Position numbers and translations under genes: made by a program. Shown here piece after piece: positions 1 through 10,090 of a stretch of DNA of 64,000 nucleotides. How positions within the stretch are numbered: the first letter of the stretch is position 1; the number at the start of each line of letters is the position of its first letter. Origin of the DNA: Pseudorhizobium flavum (lineage in GTDB: Bacteria > Pseudomonadota > Alphaproteobacteria > Rhizobiales > Rhizobiaceae); contig NZ_LR723670.1 of NCBI RefSeq assembly GCF_902502825.2, positions 2,852,001-2,916,000 on the forward strand, given 5' to 3'. The notes below the pieces were generated by a model that was not told where the DNA came from, made no database searches, and was given only the letters and a program-made list of their open reading frames with translations.

Positions 1-1004
1 AGTGCGCCGGTGGCGCCCATCGCGCCACCTTCCGTCGGCGTGGCGATGCCAAGGAAGATCGTACCGAGCACCAGGAAGATCAGCGCCAGCGGCGGGATGA
101 GGACGATGATGACCTGCTCGGCCAAGCGCGAGATGAGCTTCTTCTCGACGCGGCTGTTGACCAATGCCACGACATAAACCACGGCAACGGCAAAGGTCAT
201 CGCCGCAACCAGCTGCCACTCCGGCGACTGGATGCCGGTGAACAGGACGTACATGCCCAGATAATAGAGGGCGATGGCGATCACCAGCATGACGACCAGC
301 GAGGTCACGCCGGAGCCAAGCGTGCGGGCCTCCATGGGCAACGCCGGTGCCCATTCCGGCTTCACCATCGAAACGGCGAAGATGTAGAGGCAGTAGGTAC
401 CGACGATCAGCATTGCCGGGTAGAGCGCGCCGACATACATGTCGCCGACCGAGCGGCCCAGCTGGTCGGCCATGACGATCAGGACCAGCGACGGCGGAAC
501 GATCTGCGCCAGCGTGCCCGAGGCGGCGATCGTGCCGGAAACGAGCGGCCTGTTGTAGCCGTAGCGCATCATGATCGGCAGAGAGATCAGGCCCATGGCC
601 ATGACGGATGCGGCGACCACGCCGGTCGTGGCGCCGAGAAGCGCGCCGACGAGGATGACGGCATAGGCAAGACCGCCGCGGATCGGGCCGAACAGCTGGC
701 CGATCGTGTCGAGCAGGTCTTCCGCCATGCGCGACCGCTCCAGAATGATCCCCATGAAGGTGAAGAAGGGGATCGCCAGAAGCGTATCATTGTACATGAT
801 GCCGTAGATGCGTTCCGGATGCGACTGCAACAGCGGCCAGAACAGCCGGATTTCCGGCGAAATCGCTGACAGTTCGACGCCGATCACGAAGTAGATCAGG
901 CCGCCGGCGGCGAGCGTGAAGGCCACTGGATAGCCGAGCAGCAGCATCAGCATGACGCTGGAGAACATCACCAGCGGCAGATTGTGGGCAATGAAGTCGA
1001 TCAC
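1..1004 (-). CDS. TRAP transporter large permease (DctM-type), partial
   Basis: Large membrane subunit of a tripartite ATP-independent periplasmic transporter; it forms the ion-coupled channel that takes up a carboxylate delivered by a periplasmic binding protein. Reading from a GTG at 1004, about 334 residues lie in the window and the C-terminus runs off the left edge. The start follows a strong GGAGGT six bases upstream, inside the end of the small-permease gene, which stops two bases before. The translation has repeated hydrophobic helices with DctM-like stretches: LLGYPVAFTLAAGG near the N-terminus, then GALLGATTGVVAASVMAMG and SGTIAASGTLAQIVPPS. Partner genes are the small permease just upstream and probably the binding protein about 7 kb away. 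The substrate cannot be read from this subunit; a 2-oxo acid is an inference from the binding protein. Confidence 0.9.
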   Translation of the reverse strand, partial: MIDFIAHNLPLVMFSSVMLMLLLGYPVAFTLAAGGLIYFVIGVELSAISPEIRLFWPLLQSHPERIYGIMYNDTLLAIPFFTFMGIILERSRMAEDLLDTIGQLFGPIRGGLAYAVILVGALLGATTGVVAASVMAMGLISLPIMMRYGYNRPLVSGTIAASGTLAQIVPPSLVLIVMADQLGRSVGDMYVGALYPAMLIVGTYCLYIFAVSMVKPEWAPALPMEARTLGSGVTSLVVMLVIAIALYYLGMYVLFTGIQSPEWQLVAAMTFAVAVVYVVALVNSRVEKKLISRLAEQVIIVLIPPLALIFLVLGTIFLGIATPTEGGAMGATGA

Positions 1005-1006
1005 GC

Positions 1007-1567
1007 TCAGACCTCCGTCGCGGCAGTCGGCATTTCGCCGGCCGTATCATGACGTGGATCTACAATCCGACCGGTGATGACGGCGTAGCGCTTGATGATC
1101 TCGGAGAAGGCCTGCAGCAGGAGCAGCAGGAAGCCCAGCAGCACCACCAGCTTGGCGGGCCAGATGGTGAGCCCCCCGGCATTCGACGAAATCTCGCCAG
1201 AGTTGAACGAAAGCCAGAACCAGGGCCAGGCAAGATAAGCCATCAGCCCGGCGAACGGCACGAGGAAGATGATGTGCAGCACGAGGTCGATGATGTCGCG
1301 CGTCCGCTTGCTCCACATGGACGAGACGATGTCGATGCGGACATGCTCGTTCTTCAGCAGCGCATAGGCCGCGGCCAGCATGAAGACGGTTCCAAACAGG
1401 TACCACTGCACTTCCAGCCATGCGTTCGACGACATGTCGAGCGCTTTGCGCAGGATGGCATTACCGGTACTGATCAGAACGGCTGCGAGCAGCAGCCATG
1501 ATACCGATTTCCCGATCACCGTGGTGACGGCATCAATCGCGCGACTGAGTGCGAGCAGCGCAGCCAT
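1007..1567 (-). CDS. TRAP transporter small permease (DctQ-type)
   Basis: Small four-helix membrane subunit that supports the large TRAP permease. The 186-residue product starts at ATG 1567 after a clear AGGAGGGG ribosome site; a longer upstream reading has no such support. Hydrophobic segments lie at about residues 12-35, 50-70, 92-115 and 133-155, as expected for DctQ. The C-terminal tail is soluble and charged. The gene is followed at once by the large permease, so the two are translated together. Upstream is a 376-bp gap shared with the divergent GGDEF-EAL gene. No binding-protein gene is adjacent, which is unusual for a TRAP cluster. Confidence 0.85.
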   Translation of the reverse strand: MAALLALSRAIDAVTTVIGKSVSWLLLAAVLISTGNAILRKALDMSSNAWLEVQWYLFGTVFMLAAAYALLKNEHVRIDIVSSMWSKRTRDIIDLVLHIIFLVPFAGLMAYLAWPWFWLSFNSGEISSNAGGLTIWPAKLVVLLGFLLLLLQAFSEIIKRYAVITGRIVDPRHDTAGEMPTAATEV

Positions 1568-1943
1568 TTTTTCCCCTCCTGTCGAACCTTGCAGCCATCG
1601 CCACCGGCCTGGGCGATTGCCGGGTCCCGTTGTTAGTGCGCGACCTGTATGGGCTGGAGAGTCAAAAATCAATTGGCTGCGCGTGCAATGCGCTGGTTTT
1701 CAAGGCTTCTGCGACCCAATCGCGACAGTCTGCCGCCAGCAAATGGTCGAGTCGGCCCGAGATTGTGATCCGCTTGCCACCGTTAGGAAATCTGTGAAGA
1801 TGGGGTGCGAATTCCTGCGGCGCTTTCTTTGACTTCTGTTAAGCAGAAAACGAACAACCCCTCAGGTTCATGGGGGAAGGGGTGCCGATTCGGACGAAAT
1901 TAAGCTGTCTCGGGCAAGGGTGGGCCGAGACGAGGGGCAACCC
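1568..1943. other. Gene-free divergent region between the TRAP permease and GGDEF-EAL genes
   Basis: About 376 bases that must hold the promoters of two divergent genes. I see no convincing coding region, and no clear sigma-70 pair or long palindrome. Short overlapping readings here look like high-GC shadows. Confidence 0.5.
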
Positions 1944-4238
1944 ATGAAAGCGCAAGACGCAACGACGCTGCCGACGGATGTCTACCTGTCCTTCGTGAGC
2001 TCGCTGTTTGAAAACCGCGGCACATTGATTACCGGCGTGGTGGTCCACGTCGTGTGGTGCGCTATCGTCTTCAGCTACACGGGATCGCAGTTCTATCTGT
2101 ATGCGGGGGCTGGCTTTCCGCTCGTTTTCGCCCTCCGGTTCTTCGATTTCCTGAGGTTCGACAAGGTCGACAAGACCTCACTGACGGACAAGCAGATCGC
2201 TCGCTGGGAGCGACGCTATGTCGTGGGCGCCGCCATGACCGCTCTCCTGCTGGGAACGACGAGCGGCCACGCCATGCTCGTCCTCAAGGACAGCTTCGTT
2301 GCCTTCACCTGCATTGCAATGACGATGGGATCGATGATGTCCATTGTCGGCCGCAATTACGGCTCGCGCCATGCGGTAGACTTCCAGACCCTCGGCTGTT
2401 GCGTCCCCATCATCATCGCCTGCATCGCCAGTGGCGATACGCATCTTGCGATGATGTCACTACTGCTCATCCCCTTCGGCCTGACGACCCGCTCCATGGC
2501 CAATGGCGTGCGCGAGTTTCTCTACAAGAACGTCCTGGCGGCCCGAAAGATTCGCCTTATCGCCAACCAGCTTGATCTGGCGCTGACGACGATCGCCCAC
2601 GGCCTCGTCATGCTGGACAGCGAAGGCCGCATTGAAGTCGTCAACCGCCGCGCCTCCGACCTGCTGGGACTGCCGGACGTTTCCGAGATTCGCGGGCTTC
2701 CGCTGGTTGGGGTGCTGGAAGCCCATAGTGGCTACCGCCGCACGAGGGCCGTCAGTGAACTGCGGCATTTGTTGAGCGGCAACATGGACCGCACTCTTTT
2801 TCAGCTCAAGGAAGGGCTGCATGTGGAGTTCTCCGCCAGCCGGCGCGAGGATGGCGGGGTTGTGCTGATCTTCGAGGACGTCAGCGCGCGCGTCGAGGCA
2901 GACGCGAAGATCCTGAACATGGTGCAGTTCGATACGCTGACGGGGCTGTCCAACCGGTCTCATTTTGCCGCAATGGCATCGGCCGAACTCAAAGGGCGCC
3001 CGCCTGACAGCCTTGCCGCCCTTGTCGTGCTCGATCTCGAAGCCTTCAAACACGTCAACGACCTGCGGGGCCACGTGGTCGGCGACCGGCTACTGGCGGC
3101 CGTCGCATCGAGGCTGTCTGCCCAGGGTGGGCCCGATCTGCTCACGGGGCGCCTGGTGGGTGACGAATTCACCCTCTTCGTAATGGCCGAGGACCGACCG
3201 CAATTGGAGGCGCATGTCCAGAAGGTGCATGAGGAGATCCAGCGTGCCTATGATCTCCCTGACTTCCGGATCGAGATCTGCGTCAATGGCGGTGCCATCG
3301 TCGGTCGAGCCGACGAATTCGATATAGAGACCTGGCTGATCAAGGCCGATCTCGCACTCAGCGATGCGCAGGTGAAGGGCAAGGGCACCCTCTCCTTCTT
3401 CCGACCCGAAATGGATGCTCGCTATGTCGAGGAGCAGAAGCTGCGGGCTGCGCTGCGACGGGCGGTCGAGGACGAGGCGCTCCAGGTTGCCTACCAGCCC
3501 ATGTACACGGTTGACGGCAGCCGGATCGAATGCATGGAGGCACTCGTTCGCTGGAAGCATCCCGAAAAGGGCATGATCGCGCCCAACGTCTTCATTCCGA
3601 TGGCAGAGGAGATGGGCATCATCTCCAGCATCACGCGCTTCGTACTGGAACGGGCCAGCCGCGATTGCGCCGGCTGGGAGCACCCGACGGCGCTTTCCGT
3701 AAACCTGTCCGCTCACGACCTACTGAATCCGGACATCTTCGGCGACATACTCAAAATTCTTTCGCGCACCGGCCTGCCACCATGGCGCCTGCACGTGGAG
3801 TTGACAGAAAGCTGCTTCATCGATGACCCCGCCGCGGTAAGCAAGGTCCTGCATCAGTTGCGGGAGAAGGGTGTCACGATCGCGATCGACGACTTCGGCA
3901 CCGGTTTTTCGAGTCTCAGCTATCTGACTTCCCTGCCGCTCGACATCGTCAAGGTCGATCGCGCCTTCATCCGGGACATCACCCATGATCCACGCCAGAT
4001 GAAGTTGCTGAAGGGAATTGCGCAACTGTCGCGTGATCTTGCTCTGAGGATCGTGATCGAGGGCGTGGAGACGCAGGAACAGCTTCAATTCATCAAGGAG
4101 AACCGCTTCGCGGACCTGATCCAGGGCTACGTCTTTGCGCCACCCGTTGATGCGGAGGCCGCGAGCAGGATGCTCCGTGCAAGCGGTCAGCCTGTGGCCG
4201 TCAAGGCATCGCGCAAGCGCCTAAAGCCAGTGATATAG
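1944..4238 (+). CDS. Membrane-anchored PAS-GGDEF-EAL cyclic-di-GMP protein
   Basis: A 764-residue protein that likely hydrolyses cyclic-di-GMP at the inner face of the membrane. The start chosen is ATG 1944, seven bases after GAGGGG; an ATG eight codons earlier lacks a ribosome site. Six hydrophobic segments span roughly residues 25-185. A PAS-like region follows (about 205-305), then GGDEF (about 315-490) and EAL (about 500-750). The GGDEF signature reads VGDEF near residue 405, so the first Gly is lost and cyclase activity is doubtful. The EAL domain looks intact: EAL near 532, NLS, ELTES, IDDFGTG, VKVD, EGVE and QGY are all present. Phosphodiesterase activity is therefore inferred. No partner gene is obvious; the next gene codes for a possible acyl-amino-acid synthase. 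Confidence 0.92.
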   Translation: MKAQDATTLPTDVYLSFVSSLFENRGTLITGVVVHVVWCAIVFSYTGSQFYLYAGAGFPLVFALRFFDFLRFDKVDKTSLTDKQIARWERRYVVGAAMTALLLGTTSGHAMLVLKDSFVAFTCIAMTMGSMMSIVGRNYGSRHAVDFQTLGCCVPIIIACIASGDTHLAMMSLLLIPFGLTTRSMANGVREFLYKNVLAARKIRLIANQLDLALTTIAHGLVMLDSEGRIEVVNRRASDLLGLPDVSEIRGLPLVGVLEAHSGYRRTRAVSELRHLLSGNMDRTLFQLKEGLHVEFSASRREDGGVVLIFEDVSARVEADAKILNMVQFDTLTGLSNRSHFAAMASAELKGRPPDSLAALVVLDLEAFKHVNDLRGHVVGDRLLAAVASRLSAQGGPDLLTGRLVGDEFTLFVMAEDRPQLEAHVQKVHEEIQRAYDLPDFRIEICVNGGAIVGRADEFDIETWLIKADLALSDAQVKGKGTLSFFRPEMDARYVEEQKLRAALRRAVEDEALQVAYQPMYTVDGSRIECMEALVRWKHPEKGMIAPNVFIPMAEEMGIISSITRFVLERASRDCAGWEHPTALSVNLSAHDLLNPDIFGDILKILSRTGLPPWRLHVELTESCFIDDPAAVSKVLHQLREKGVTIAIDDFGTGFSSLSYLTSLPLDIVKVDRAFIRDITHDPRQMKLLKGIAQLSRDLALRIVIEGVETQEQLQFIKENRFADLIQGYVFAPPVDAEAASRMLRASGQPVAVKASRKRLKPVI

Positions 4239-4340
4239 CGGCCTCGGAACGGAGGCGCCGCGCGCCCTTCGGTCTTAACCATAATCGTCGAAATACCGCC
4301 CGTTCGGGGCGGCAGCACATCCGAAGCGGACAATCTCGGG

Positions 4341-4356
4341 TTAACTTCTCGTTAAC
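4341..4356 (+). promoter_or_regulatory. Possible CtrA binding site (TTAA-N7-TTAAC)
   Basis: TTAACTTCTCGTTAAC matches the full CtrA consensus TTAA-N7-TTAAC and ends four bases before the AGGAG ribosome site of the next gene. CtrA is the alphaproteobacterial cell-cycle regulator; a site this close to the start would favour repression or a very short leader. Seen in sequence; binding is inference. Confidence 0.45.
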
Positions 4357-4375
4357 TCTGAGGAGATTGCCGCAG

Positions 4376-5125
4376 ATGCTCAATAATAGTGCCGCTACCA
4401 CCAAGGAATTTTCCACCAAGCTTCTTTCGATCCTGGACGCCGTCGAGTATCGCCGTATCGAAAGCCAGGAGGATTTCGAAGACATTGCCCGGCTTCGCTA
4501 CAAGTCCTACCAGGAGCGAGGCGTCCTGCCGCTCTCCGCGAGCAGCATGCTCGACGAGGTCGACTTCGACGATCACGCCTACGTCTTCGGGGTCTATCTA
4601 TATGAGGAACTGGTCAGCACCATAAGGGTGCACCATGTGACCCCGACCCACCGGATCAGCCAGTCGGCCGGCGTCTTTCCCGACGCAGTGAATGCCTTCC
4701 TCGATGCCGGCATGACGCTGATCGACCCGGCAAGGCTCGCCATTGATCCCGAACTGGACGGCGAGCGCTCGGCCCTGCCTTTCCTGACGGTCAGGCCGAC
4801 GATCATGGCGGCGATCTACTTCAATGCGGACCGAATGCTGCAGCATATCCGTCCCGCCCATTCCGCCTTCTACCGCAGGTATTTCTATGCCGATACCGTC
4901 GTCCCACCGACCTTCGCCAGCATATATGGTTTCGATCTGACACTTCTCGCGTCCCGCACCCGCGAGATCGGGCCGAAGCTCTTTAGCCGCTTCCCGATCT
5001 ACGAATCCCAGCCCTACGAACGCCGTCTGATGTTCGACCGATCGCCGCTCAGCGGCATGGCGCCGCTGACGATCCTGCCGACGGCACGACTGGCCCGGCA
5101 GCATTCCACGCCGCTCGCGAGCTGA
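4376..5125 (+). CDS. FeeM-type N-acyl amino acid synthase-like acyltransferase
   Basis: A 249-residue protein with a GNAT-like autoinducer-synthase fold, resembling the FeeM N-acyl amino acid synthase group that joins an acyl chain from acyl-ACP to an amino acid. Start is ATG 4376, ten bases after AGGAG; a TTG at 4367 is too close to that site. Visible family features are an early R-x-R-Y-x-S-Y pattern (RLRYKSYQERGVLP, about residues 43-56), a GVYLYEELVSTIRVH strand and a TLIDPARLAIDPE segment like the E-x-x-R-x strand of these enzymes. Substrate and product cannot be read from the sequence. It stands alone between a cyclic-di-GMP gene and an oxidase subunit gene, with a possible CtrA box just upstream. 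An AHL synthase is less likely because no LuxR gene is near. Confidence 0.72.
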   Translation: MLNNSAATTKEFSTKLLSILDAVEYRRIESQEDFEDIARLRYKSYQERGVLPLSASSMLDEVDFDDHAYVFGVYLYEELVSTIRVHHVTPTHRISQSAGVFPDAVNAFLDAGMTLIDPARLAIDPELDGERSALPFLTVRPTIMAAIYFNADRMLQHIRPAHSAFYRRYFYADTVVPPTFASIYGFDLTLLASRTREIGPKLFSRFPIYESQPYERRLMFDRSPLSGMAPLTILPTARLARQHSTPLAS

Positions 5126-5300
5126 AAAATCGGGAGCGCGACTGCCTGCGCCAGAAGGTGCCATTGCGCTTTGTGGCGGCTTTGTGTAAGGCCAGAATCC
5201 AACGAAATCGGCCCCGATCATTTTGCTCGTGGCCGGTCGGACAGGTTTCAACGGCCGCGCCGAGAAGGTGGTCGGAGCGGCCGCATCAGGGAGACGACGA

Positions 5301-5525
5301 ATGGACAATCACAACAGCGCTCCAGTCGAGACGGGTGCTTCCATGGATTACCCCGAGCACGAGAAGACCTACAACATGTTCCTCGCGCTGACGAAGTGGG
5401 GAACCATGGTCATGGTCGTCCTGCTGATCGCCATGGCGGCCGGGTTCTTCGGCGGGGCCGGCTTCTTCGGCGCGCTCATCGTCTTCCTCGTCCTCACCGC
5501 TGCCGGCTTCTACCTGCTTCGCTGA
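5301..5525 (+). CDS. aa3-type cytochrome c oxidase subunit IV
   Basis: A 74-residue, single-span inner-membrane protein of the bacterial aa3 oxidase subunit IV family, a small accessory chain of cytochrome c oxidase. The signature MDYPEHEKTYNMFLALTKWG starts at residue 15 and is followed by one long hydrophobic stretch to the C-terminus. The start chosen is ATG 5301 after GGGAGACGACGA; a longer reading from 5223 adds 26 Arg/Gly-rich residues with no support. No other oxidase genes are near. The gene sits just before pntAA, an arrangement I recall from many rhizobia, so it may be co-transcribed with the transhydrogenase. Confidence 0.85.
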   Translation: MDNHNSAPVETGASMDYPEHEKTYNMFLALTKWGTMVMVVLLIAMAAGFFGGAGFFGALIVFLVLTAAGFYLLR

Positions 5526-5601
5526 TCCCTCTACCGACATGATCGGAAGGACCGGCATGACATTCATGCCTGTCCAGCACACGAATCTGGGAGGGCATAT
5601 C

Positions 5602-6912
5602 GTGGCAAAGGTGATTTTCGTACCCCGCGAAGGGGCTGGTGAGGAGAGGGTTGCAGCATCGCCGGAAACGGTGAAGCGCCTCACAGCGATGGGCTTCTCC
5701 ATCGTGGTTGAGACCGGCGCCGGGACGGCGTCAGGCATACTCGACGGCGACTTCGAGGCAGCAGGCGCGCGCATCGGCTCCGCTTCTGATGCCGCTGGCG
5801 CGGACGTGATCCTGAAGGTGAACCGTCCGACGTCGAGCGAGATTAGCGGGTACAGGTCCGGCGCGGCCGTCTTCGCCAGCATGGACCCCTACGGCAACGA
5901 GGCCGCATTGGCCGAAATGGCACGCGCCGGCATCACCGCCTTCGCCATGGAACTCATGCCGCGCATCACCCGCGCCCAGTCCATGGACGTGCTCTCCTCC
6001 CAGGCAAACCTCGCCGGCTACCGTGCGGTTATCGACGCGGCCCATCAATATGGTCGCGCGCTGCCGATGATGATGACCGCCGCCGGAACGGTTCCGGCCG
6101 CCAAGGTTTTTGTCATGGGCGCAGGCGTTGCCGGGTTGCAGGCGATTGCGACCGCCCGCCGCCTCGGTGCCGTGGTCTCGGCAACGGATGTCCGTCCGGC
6201 CGCCAAGGAACAGGTCGCCTCGCTGGGCGCCAAGTTCATCGCCGTCGAGGACGAGGAGTTCAAGGCGGCGGAAACCGCTGGCGGCTATGCCAAGCAGATG
6301 TCGGAGGCCTATCAGGCAAAGCAGGCGGCGTTGGTGGCCGATCACATCGCCAAGCAGGACATCGTCATCACCACCGCCCTCATTCCCGGTCGGCCGGCGC
6401 CTCGCCTCGTGACACGCTCCATGCTTGCCTCAATGAAGGCCGGCTCCGTAGCAGTCGACCTCGCCGTCGAGCGCGGCGGCAACATCGAAGGTTCCGTCAA
6501 GGGTTCGGTCGCCACCGTGGAAGGCGTCAAGGTCATCGGCTACGCCAACGTGGCGGGCCGCGTTGCGGCCTCTGCTTCGGCGCTCTACGCGAAGAACCTC
6601 TTCGCCTTCCTGGAGACCATGGTTTCGAAGGAGACCAAGGAATTTGCGGTCAATCCGGACGACGAACTGGTGAAGGCAACTATGCTGACCCATGGCGGCC
6701 AAGTGGTGCATCCCAATTTTGCCGAGGCGGCGGCATCGTTCGCGGCCTCCGCGGTATCAGTAGCCGAGACGACAACACCCGCTGCTGCGGTGCCCGCGCG
6801 CAAACCGGCTAGGACTGCATCTCCCGTCTCGGGCGAGACCTCGCCGGACAAGCCCAAGCGAACGCGCAAGAAGGCTGAAGCAGCAACGCCTGACAAGAAG
6901 GAGGGGCTTTGA
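5602..6912 (+). CDS. pntAA: Proton-translocating NAD(P) transhydrogenase subunit alpha 1
   Basis: Soluble NAD(H)-binding component (domain I) of the membrane transhydrogenase, which uses the proton gradient to make NADPH from NADH. The 436-residue product starts at GTG 5602, seven bases after GGGAGG; the ATG at 5539 is 21 codons upstream with no good ribosome site. An alanine-dehydrogenase/PNT N-terminal domain is followed by a Rossmann region with VMGAGVAGLQA near residue 170 and a VSATDVRPAAKEQ segment. The C-terminal ~60 residues are a low-complexity Ala/Pro/Lys tail (SPDKPKRTRKKAE) that looks like a flexible linker. The stop overlaps the start of pntAB by one base. Confidence 0.95.
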   Translation: MAKVIFVPREGAGEERVAASPETVKRLTAMGFSIVVETGAGTASGILDGDFEAAGARIGSASDAAGADVILKVNRPTSSEISGYRSGAAVFASMDPYGNEAALAEMARAGITAFAMELMPRITRAQSMDVLSSQANLAGYRAVIDAAHQYGRALPMMMTAAGTVPAAKVFVMGAGVAGLQAIATARRLGAVVSATDVRPAAKEQVASLGAKFIAVEDEEFKAAETAGGYAKQMSEAYQAKQAALVADHIAKQDIVITTALIPGRPAPRLVTRSMLASMKAGSVAVDLAVERGGNIEGSVKGSVATVEGVKVIGYANVAGRVAASASALYAKNLFAFLETMVSKETKEFAVNPDDELVKATMLTHGGQVVHPNFAEAAASFAASAVSVAETTTPAAAVPARKPARTASPVSGETSPDKPKRTRKKAEAATPDKKEGL

Positions 6913-7322
6913 TGGCGAGCGAAGTGATGAATTCGGCTCTTGATCGGCTCGAACATGCCGTCGAGGCTGTAAGGGTTGCGGCAGAACAGGCTCCCGAAGC
7001 GGTTGCCCAGGCAGCACACGGGGTGTCAGGCGGCGCAATCGACCCCTTCGTGTTCCGGCTGGCGATCTTCGTGCTGTCCATCTTCGTTGGCTATTACGTC
7101 GTCTGGTCGGTGACGCCGGCGCTGCACACGCCGCTGATGGCCGTCACCAACGCCATCTCCTCGGTGATCGTGGTCGGGGCACTCCTCGCCGTCGGCATCT
7201 CCGCCAGCGGCTATGCCACCGGCTTCGGCTTCGTGGCACTGGTGCTTGTCTCGGTGAACATCTTCGGCGGCTTTCTGGTCACCAGCCGGATGCTCGCCAT
7301 GTACAAGAAAAAAGATCGCTGA
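6912..7322 (+). CDS. pntAB: Transhydrogenase subunit alpha 2 (membrane)
   Basis: Membrane part of the split alpha subunit, contributing to domain II of the proton channel. The product is 136 residues. ATG 6912 overlaps the pntAA stop (TGATG) and follows GGAGGGGC. An amphipathic Ala/Glu-rich stretch of about 40 residues precedes hydrophobic segments at about 48-68, 75-98 and 100-122. The final KKKDR is basic and likely cytoplasmic. The split into PntAA, PntAB and PntB is typical of alphaproteobacteria. Confidence 0.93.
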   Translation: MASEVMNSALDRLEHAVEAVRVAAEQAPEAVAQAAHGVSGGAIDPFVFRLAIFVLSIFVGYYVVWSVTPALHTPLMAVTNAISSVIVVGALLAVGISASGYATGFGFVALVLVSVNIFGGFLVTSRMLAMYKKKDR

Positions 7323-7334
7323 GGGTCCTGAACA

Positions 7335-8735
7335 ATGTCACAGAACCTTGCAGCCTTCCTCTACCTCGTCTCCGGCGTGCTGTTCATCATGGCCCTCCGC
7401 GGCCTCTCGCATCCGACGACCAGCCGCCAGGGCAATGTCTACGGCATGGTCGGCATGGGAATTGCCATCGGCACGACGCTTCTGCTTGCGACGCCGGACT
7501 TCGGCGGGCTTGTACTGATCGTGCTGGCGCTCGCCATCGGCGGCGGTGCCGGCGCCTATATCGCTCGTACCATTCCGATGACGGCCATGCCCCAGCTTGT
7601 GGCAGGTTTCCATTCGCTGGTCGGCTTCGCCGCCGTCATGGTTGCTGCCGCCGCCCTCTATGACCCGGTCTCCTTCGGGATCGGCGATGTCGGCACGATC
7701 CACGGGCAGGCGCTCGTCGAGATGGCACTCGGCGCCGCGATCGGCGCGATCACCTTCACCGGTTCGGTCATCGCCTACCTCAAGCTCGACGGACGCATGT
7801 CCGGCAAGCCGATCCTCCTGCCCTTCCGGCACCTGATCAACATCGGCCTGCTGGTGGCGATCATCGTCTTGATCGTCGCGCTGACACAGACGGAGAGCCA
7901 TACGCAGTTCTGGCTGATCGTCATCCTGTCGCTGGCGCTTGGCGTGTTGCTCATCGTCCCGATCGGGGGCGCCGACATGCCGGTCGTCGTGTCAATGCTG
8001 AACTCCTATTCGGGATGGGCCGCAGCCGGCATCGGCTTCACGCTCGGGAACCTGGCGCTGATCATCACCGGCGCACTGGTCGGCTCCTCGGGTGCGATCC
8101 TCTCCTACATCATGTGCAAGGGGATGAACCGCTCCTTCATTTCCGTCATCCTCGGCGGCTTCGGCGGTGAAACGGCTGCAGCGGGTGCCGACGACGGGAT
8201 CCAGCGGACCGTGAAGCAGGGTTCCGCCGACGACGCAGCCTTCCTGATGCAGAACGCCGAGAAGGTGATCATCGTGCCAGGATATGGCATGGCCGTCGCC
8301 CAGGCGCAGCATGCGCTGCGCGAGCTTGCCGATACGCTGAAGGAGCACGGCGTCGAGGTGAAGTACGCCATTCATCCTGTCGCCGGCCGCATGCCCGGAC
8401 ACATGAACGTGCTACTCGCCGAAGCCAACGTGCCCTATGACGAGGTCTTTGAGTTGGAGGACATCAATGCGGAGTTCGCGCAGGCGGACGTCGCTTATGT
8501 GATCGGCGCCAATGACGTCACCAATCCGGCGGCGCGCGACGACAAGACCTCGCCGATCTACGGGATGCCGATCCTCGACGTCGACAAGGCCAAGACCTGC
8601 CTCTTCGTCAAGCGCTCGCTCGGCTCCGGCTATGCCGGCATCGACAACACGCTGTTCTACAAGGACGGCACGATGATGCTGCTCGGCGACGCCAAGAAGA
8701 TGACCGAGGACATCGTCAAGGCGATGAAGCACTAG
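7335..8735 (+). CDS. pntB: Transhydrogenase subunit beta
   Basis: A 466-residue membrane subunit carrying most of the proton channel (domain II) and the NADP(H)-binding domain III. Start ATG 7335 follows GAGGGTCC. Eight to nine hydrophobic segments fill roughly residues 1-265. The C-terminal soluble domain shows the NADP-binding GYGMAVAQAQH near 315, the HPVAGRMPGHMNVLLAEA segment, and VIGANDVTNPAAR. Length and order fit PntB. It is the last gene of the pnt operon, 12 bases after pntAB, and is followed by a strong terminator. Confidence 0.96.
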   Translation: MSQNLAAFLYLVSGVLFIMALRGLSHPTTSRQGNVYGMVGMGIAIGTTLLLATPDFGGLVLIVLALAIGGGAGAYIARTIPMTAMPQLVAGFHSLVGFAAVMVAAAALYDPVSFGIGDVGTIHGQALVEMALGAAIGAITFTGSVIAYLKLDGRMSGKPILLPFRHLINIGLLVAIIVLIVALTQTESHTQFWLIVILSLALGVLLIVPIGGADMPVVVSMLNSYSGWAAAGIGFTLGNLALIITGALVGSSGAILSYIMCKGMNRSFISVILGGFGGETAAAGADDGIQRTVKQGSADDAAFLMQNAEKVIIVPGYGMAVAQAQHALRELADTLKEHGVEVKYAIHPVAGRMPGHMNVLLAEANVPYDEVFELEDINAEFAQADVAYVIGANDVTNPAARDDKTSPIYGMPILDVDKAKTCLFVKRSLGSGYAGIDNTLFYKDGTMMLLGDAKKMTEDIVKAMKH

Positions 8736-8758
8736 ACGGGTCAATCTGCCCGAATCCC

Positions 8759-8788
8759 AAGCCCGGCGAGAAGCCGGGCTTTCTTTTT
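8759..8788 (+). terminator. Intrinsic terminator of the pnt operon
   Basis: A 9-bp perfect stem (8759-8767 with 8773-8781), loop GAGAA, then TCTTTTT. It lies 24 bases after the pntB stop. Confidence 0.9.
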
Positions 8789-8810
8789 GACCTGTCCAGA
8801 GGGCTGCAAC

Positions 8811-8841
8811 AGAAAAGGCCCGGATCCTGAGATCCGGGCCT
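8811..8841 (-). terminator. Intrinsic terminator of the TRAP binding-protein gene
   Basis: An 11-bp perfect stem (8816-8826 with 8831-8841) around CTGA, followed on the minus strand by TTTTCT. It lies 25 bases beyond the stop of the minus-strand gene and back to back with the pnt terminator. Confidence 0.9.
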
Positions 8842-8866
8842 CGGTGCTACCGTAGTCGACTAAAGC

Positions 8867-9976
<1,110 letters not shown>

Positions 9977-10090
9977 TTACCTCCCAACAAAACAAAAACC
10001 GCAGGGGACGGTCTTCTTGCCCTCCCCCGGTCCGCCGCGGAGGTAACCATGTCCCCCTCGCGCGTGCAAGCATATCCGGCATTATCCCTT

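Noticed and set aside
4239..4340. GCCTC/GAGGC hairpin as a terminator of the GGDEF-EAL gene
   Set aside because: Only a 5-bp stem with no T-run.
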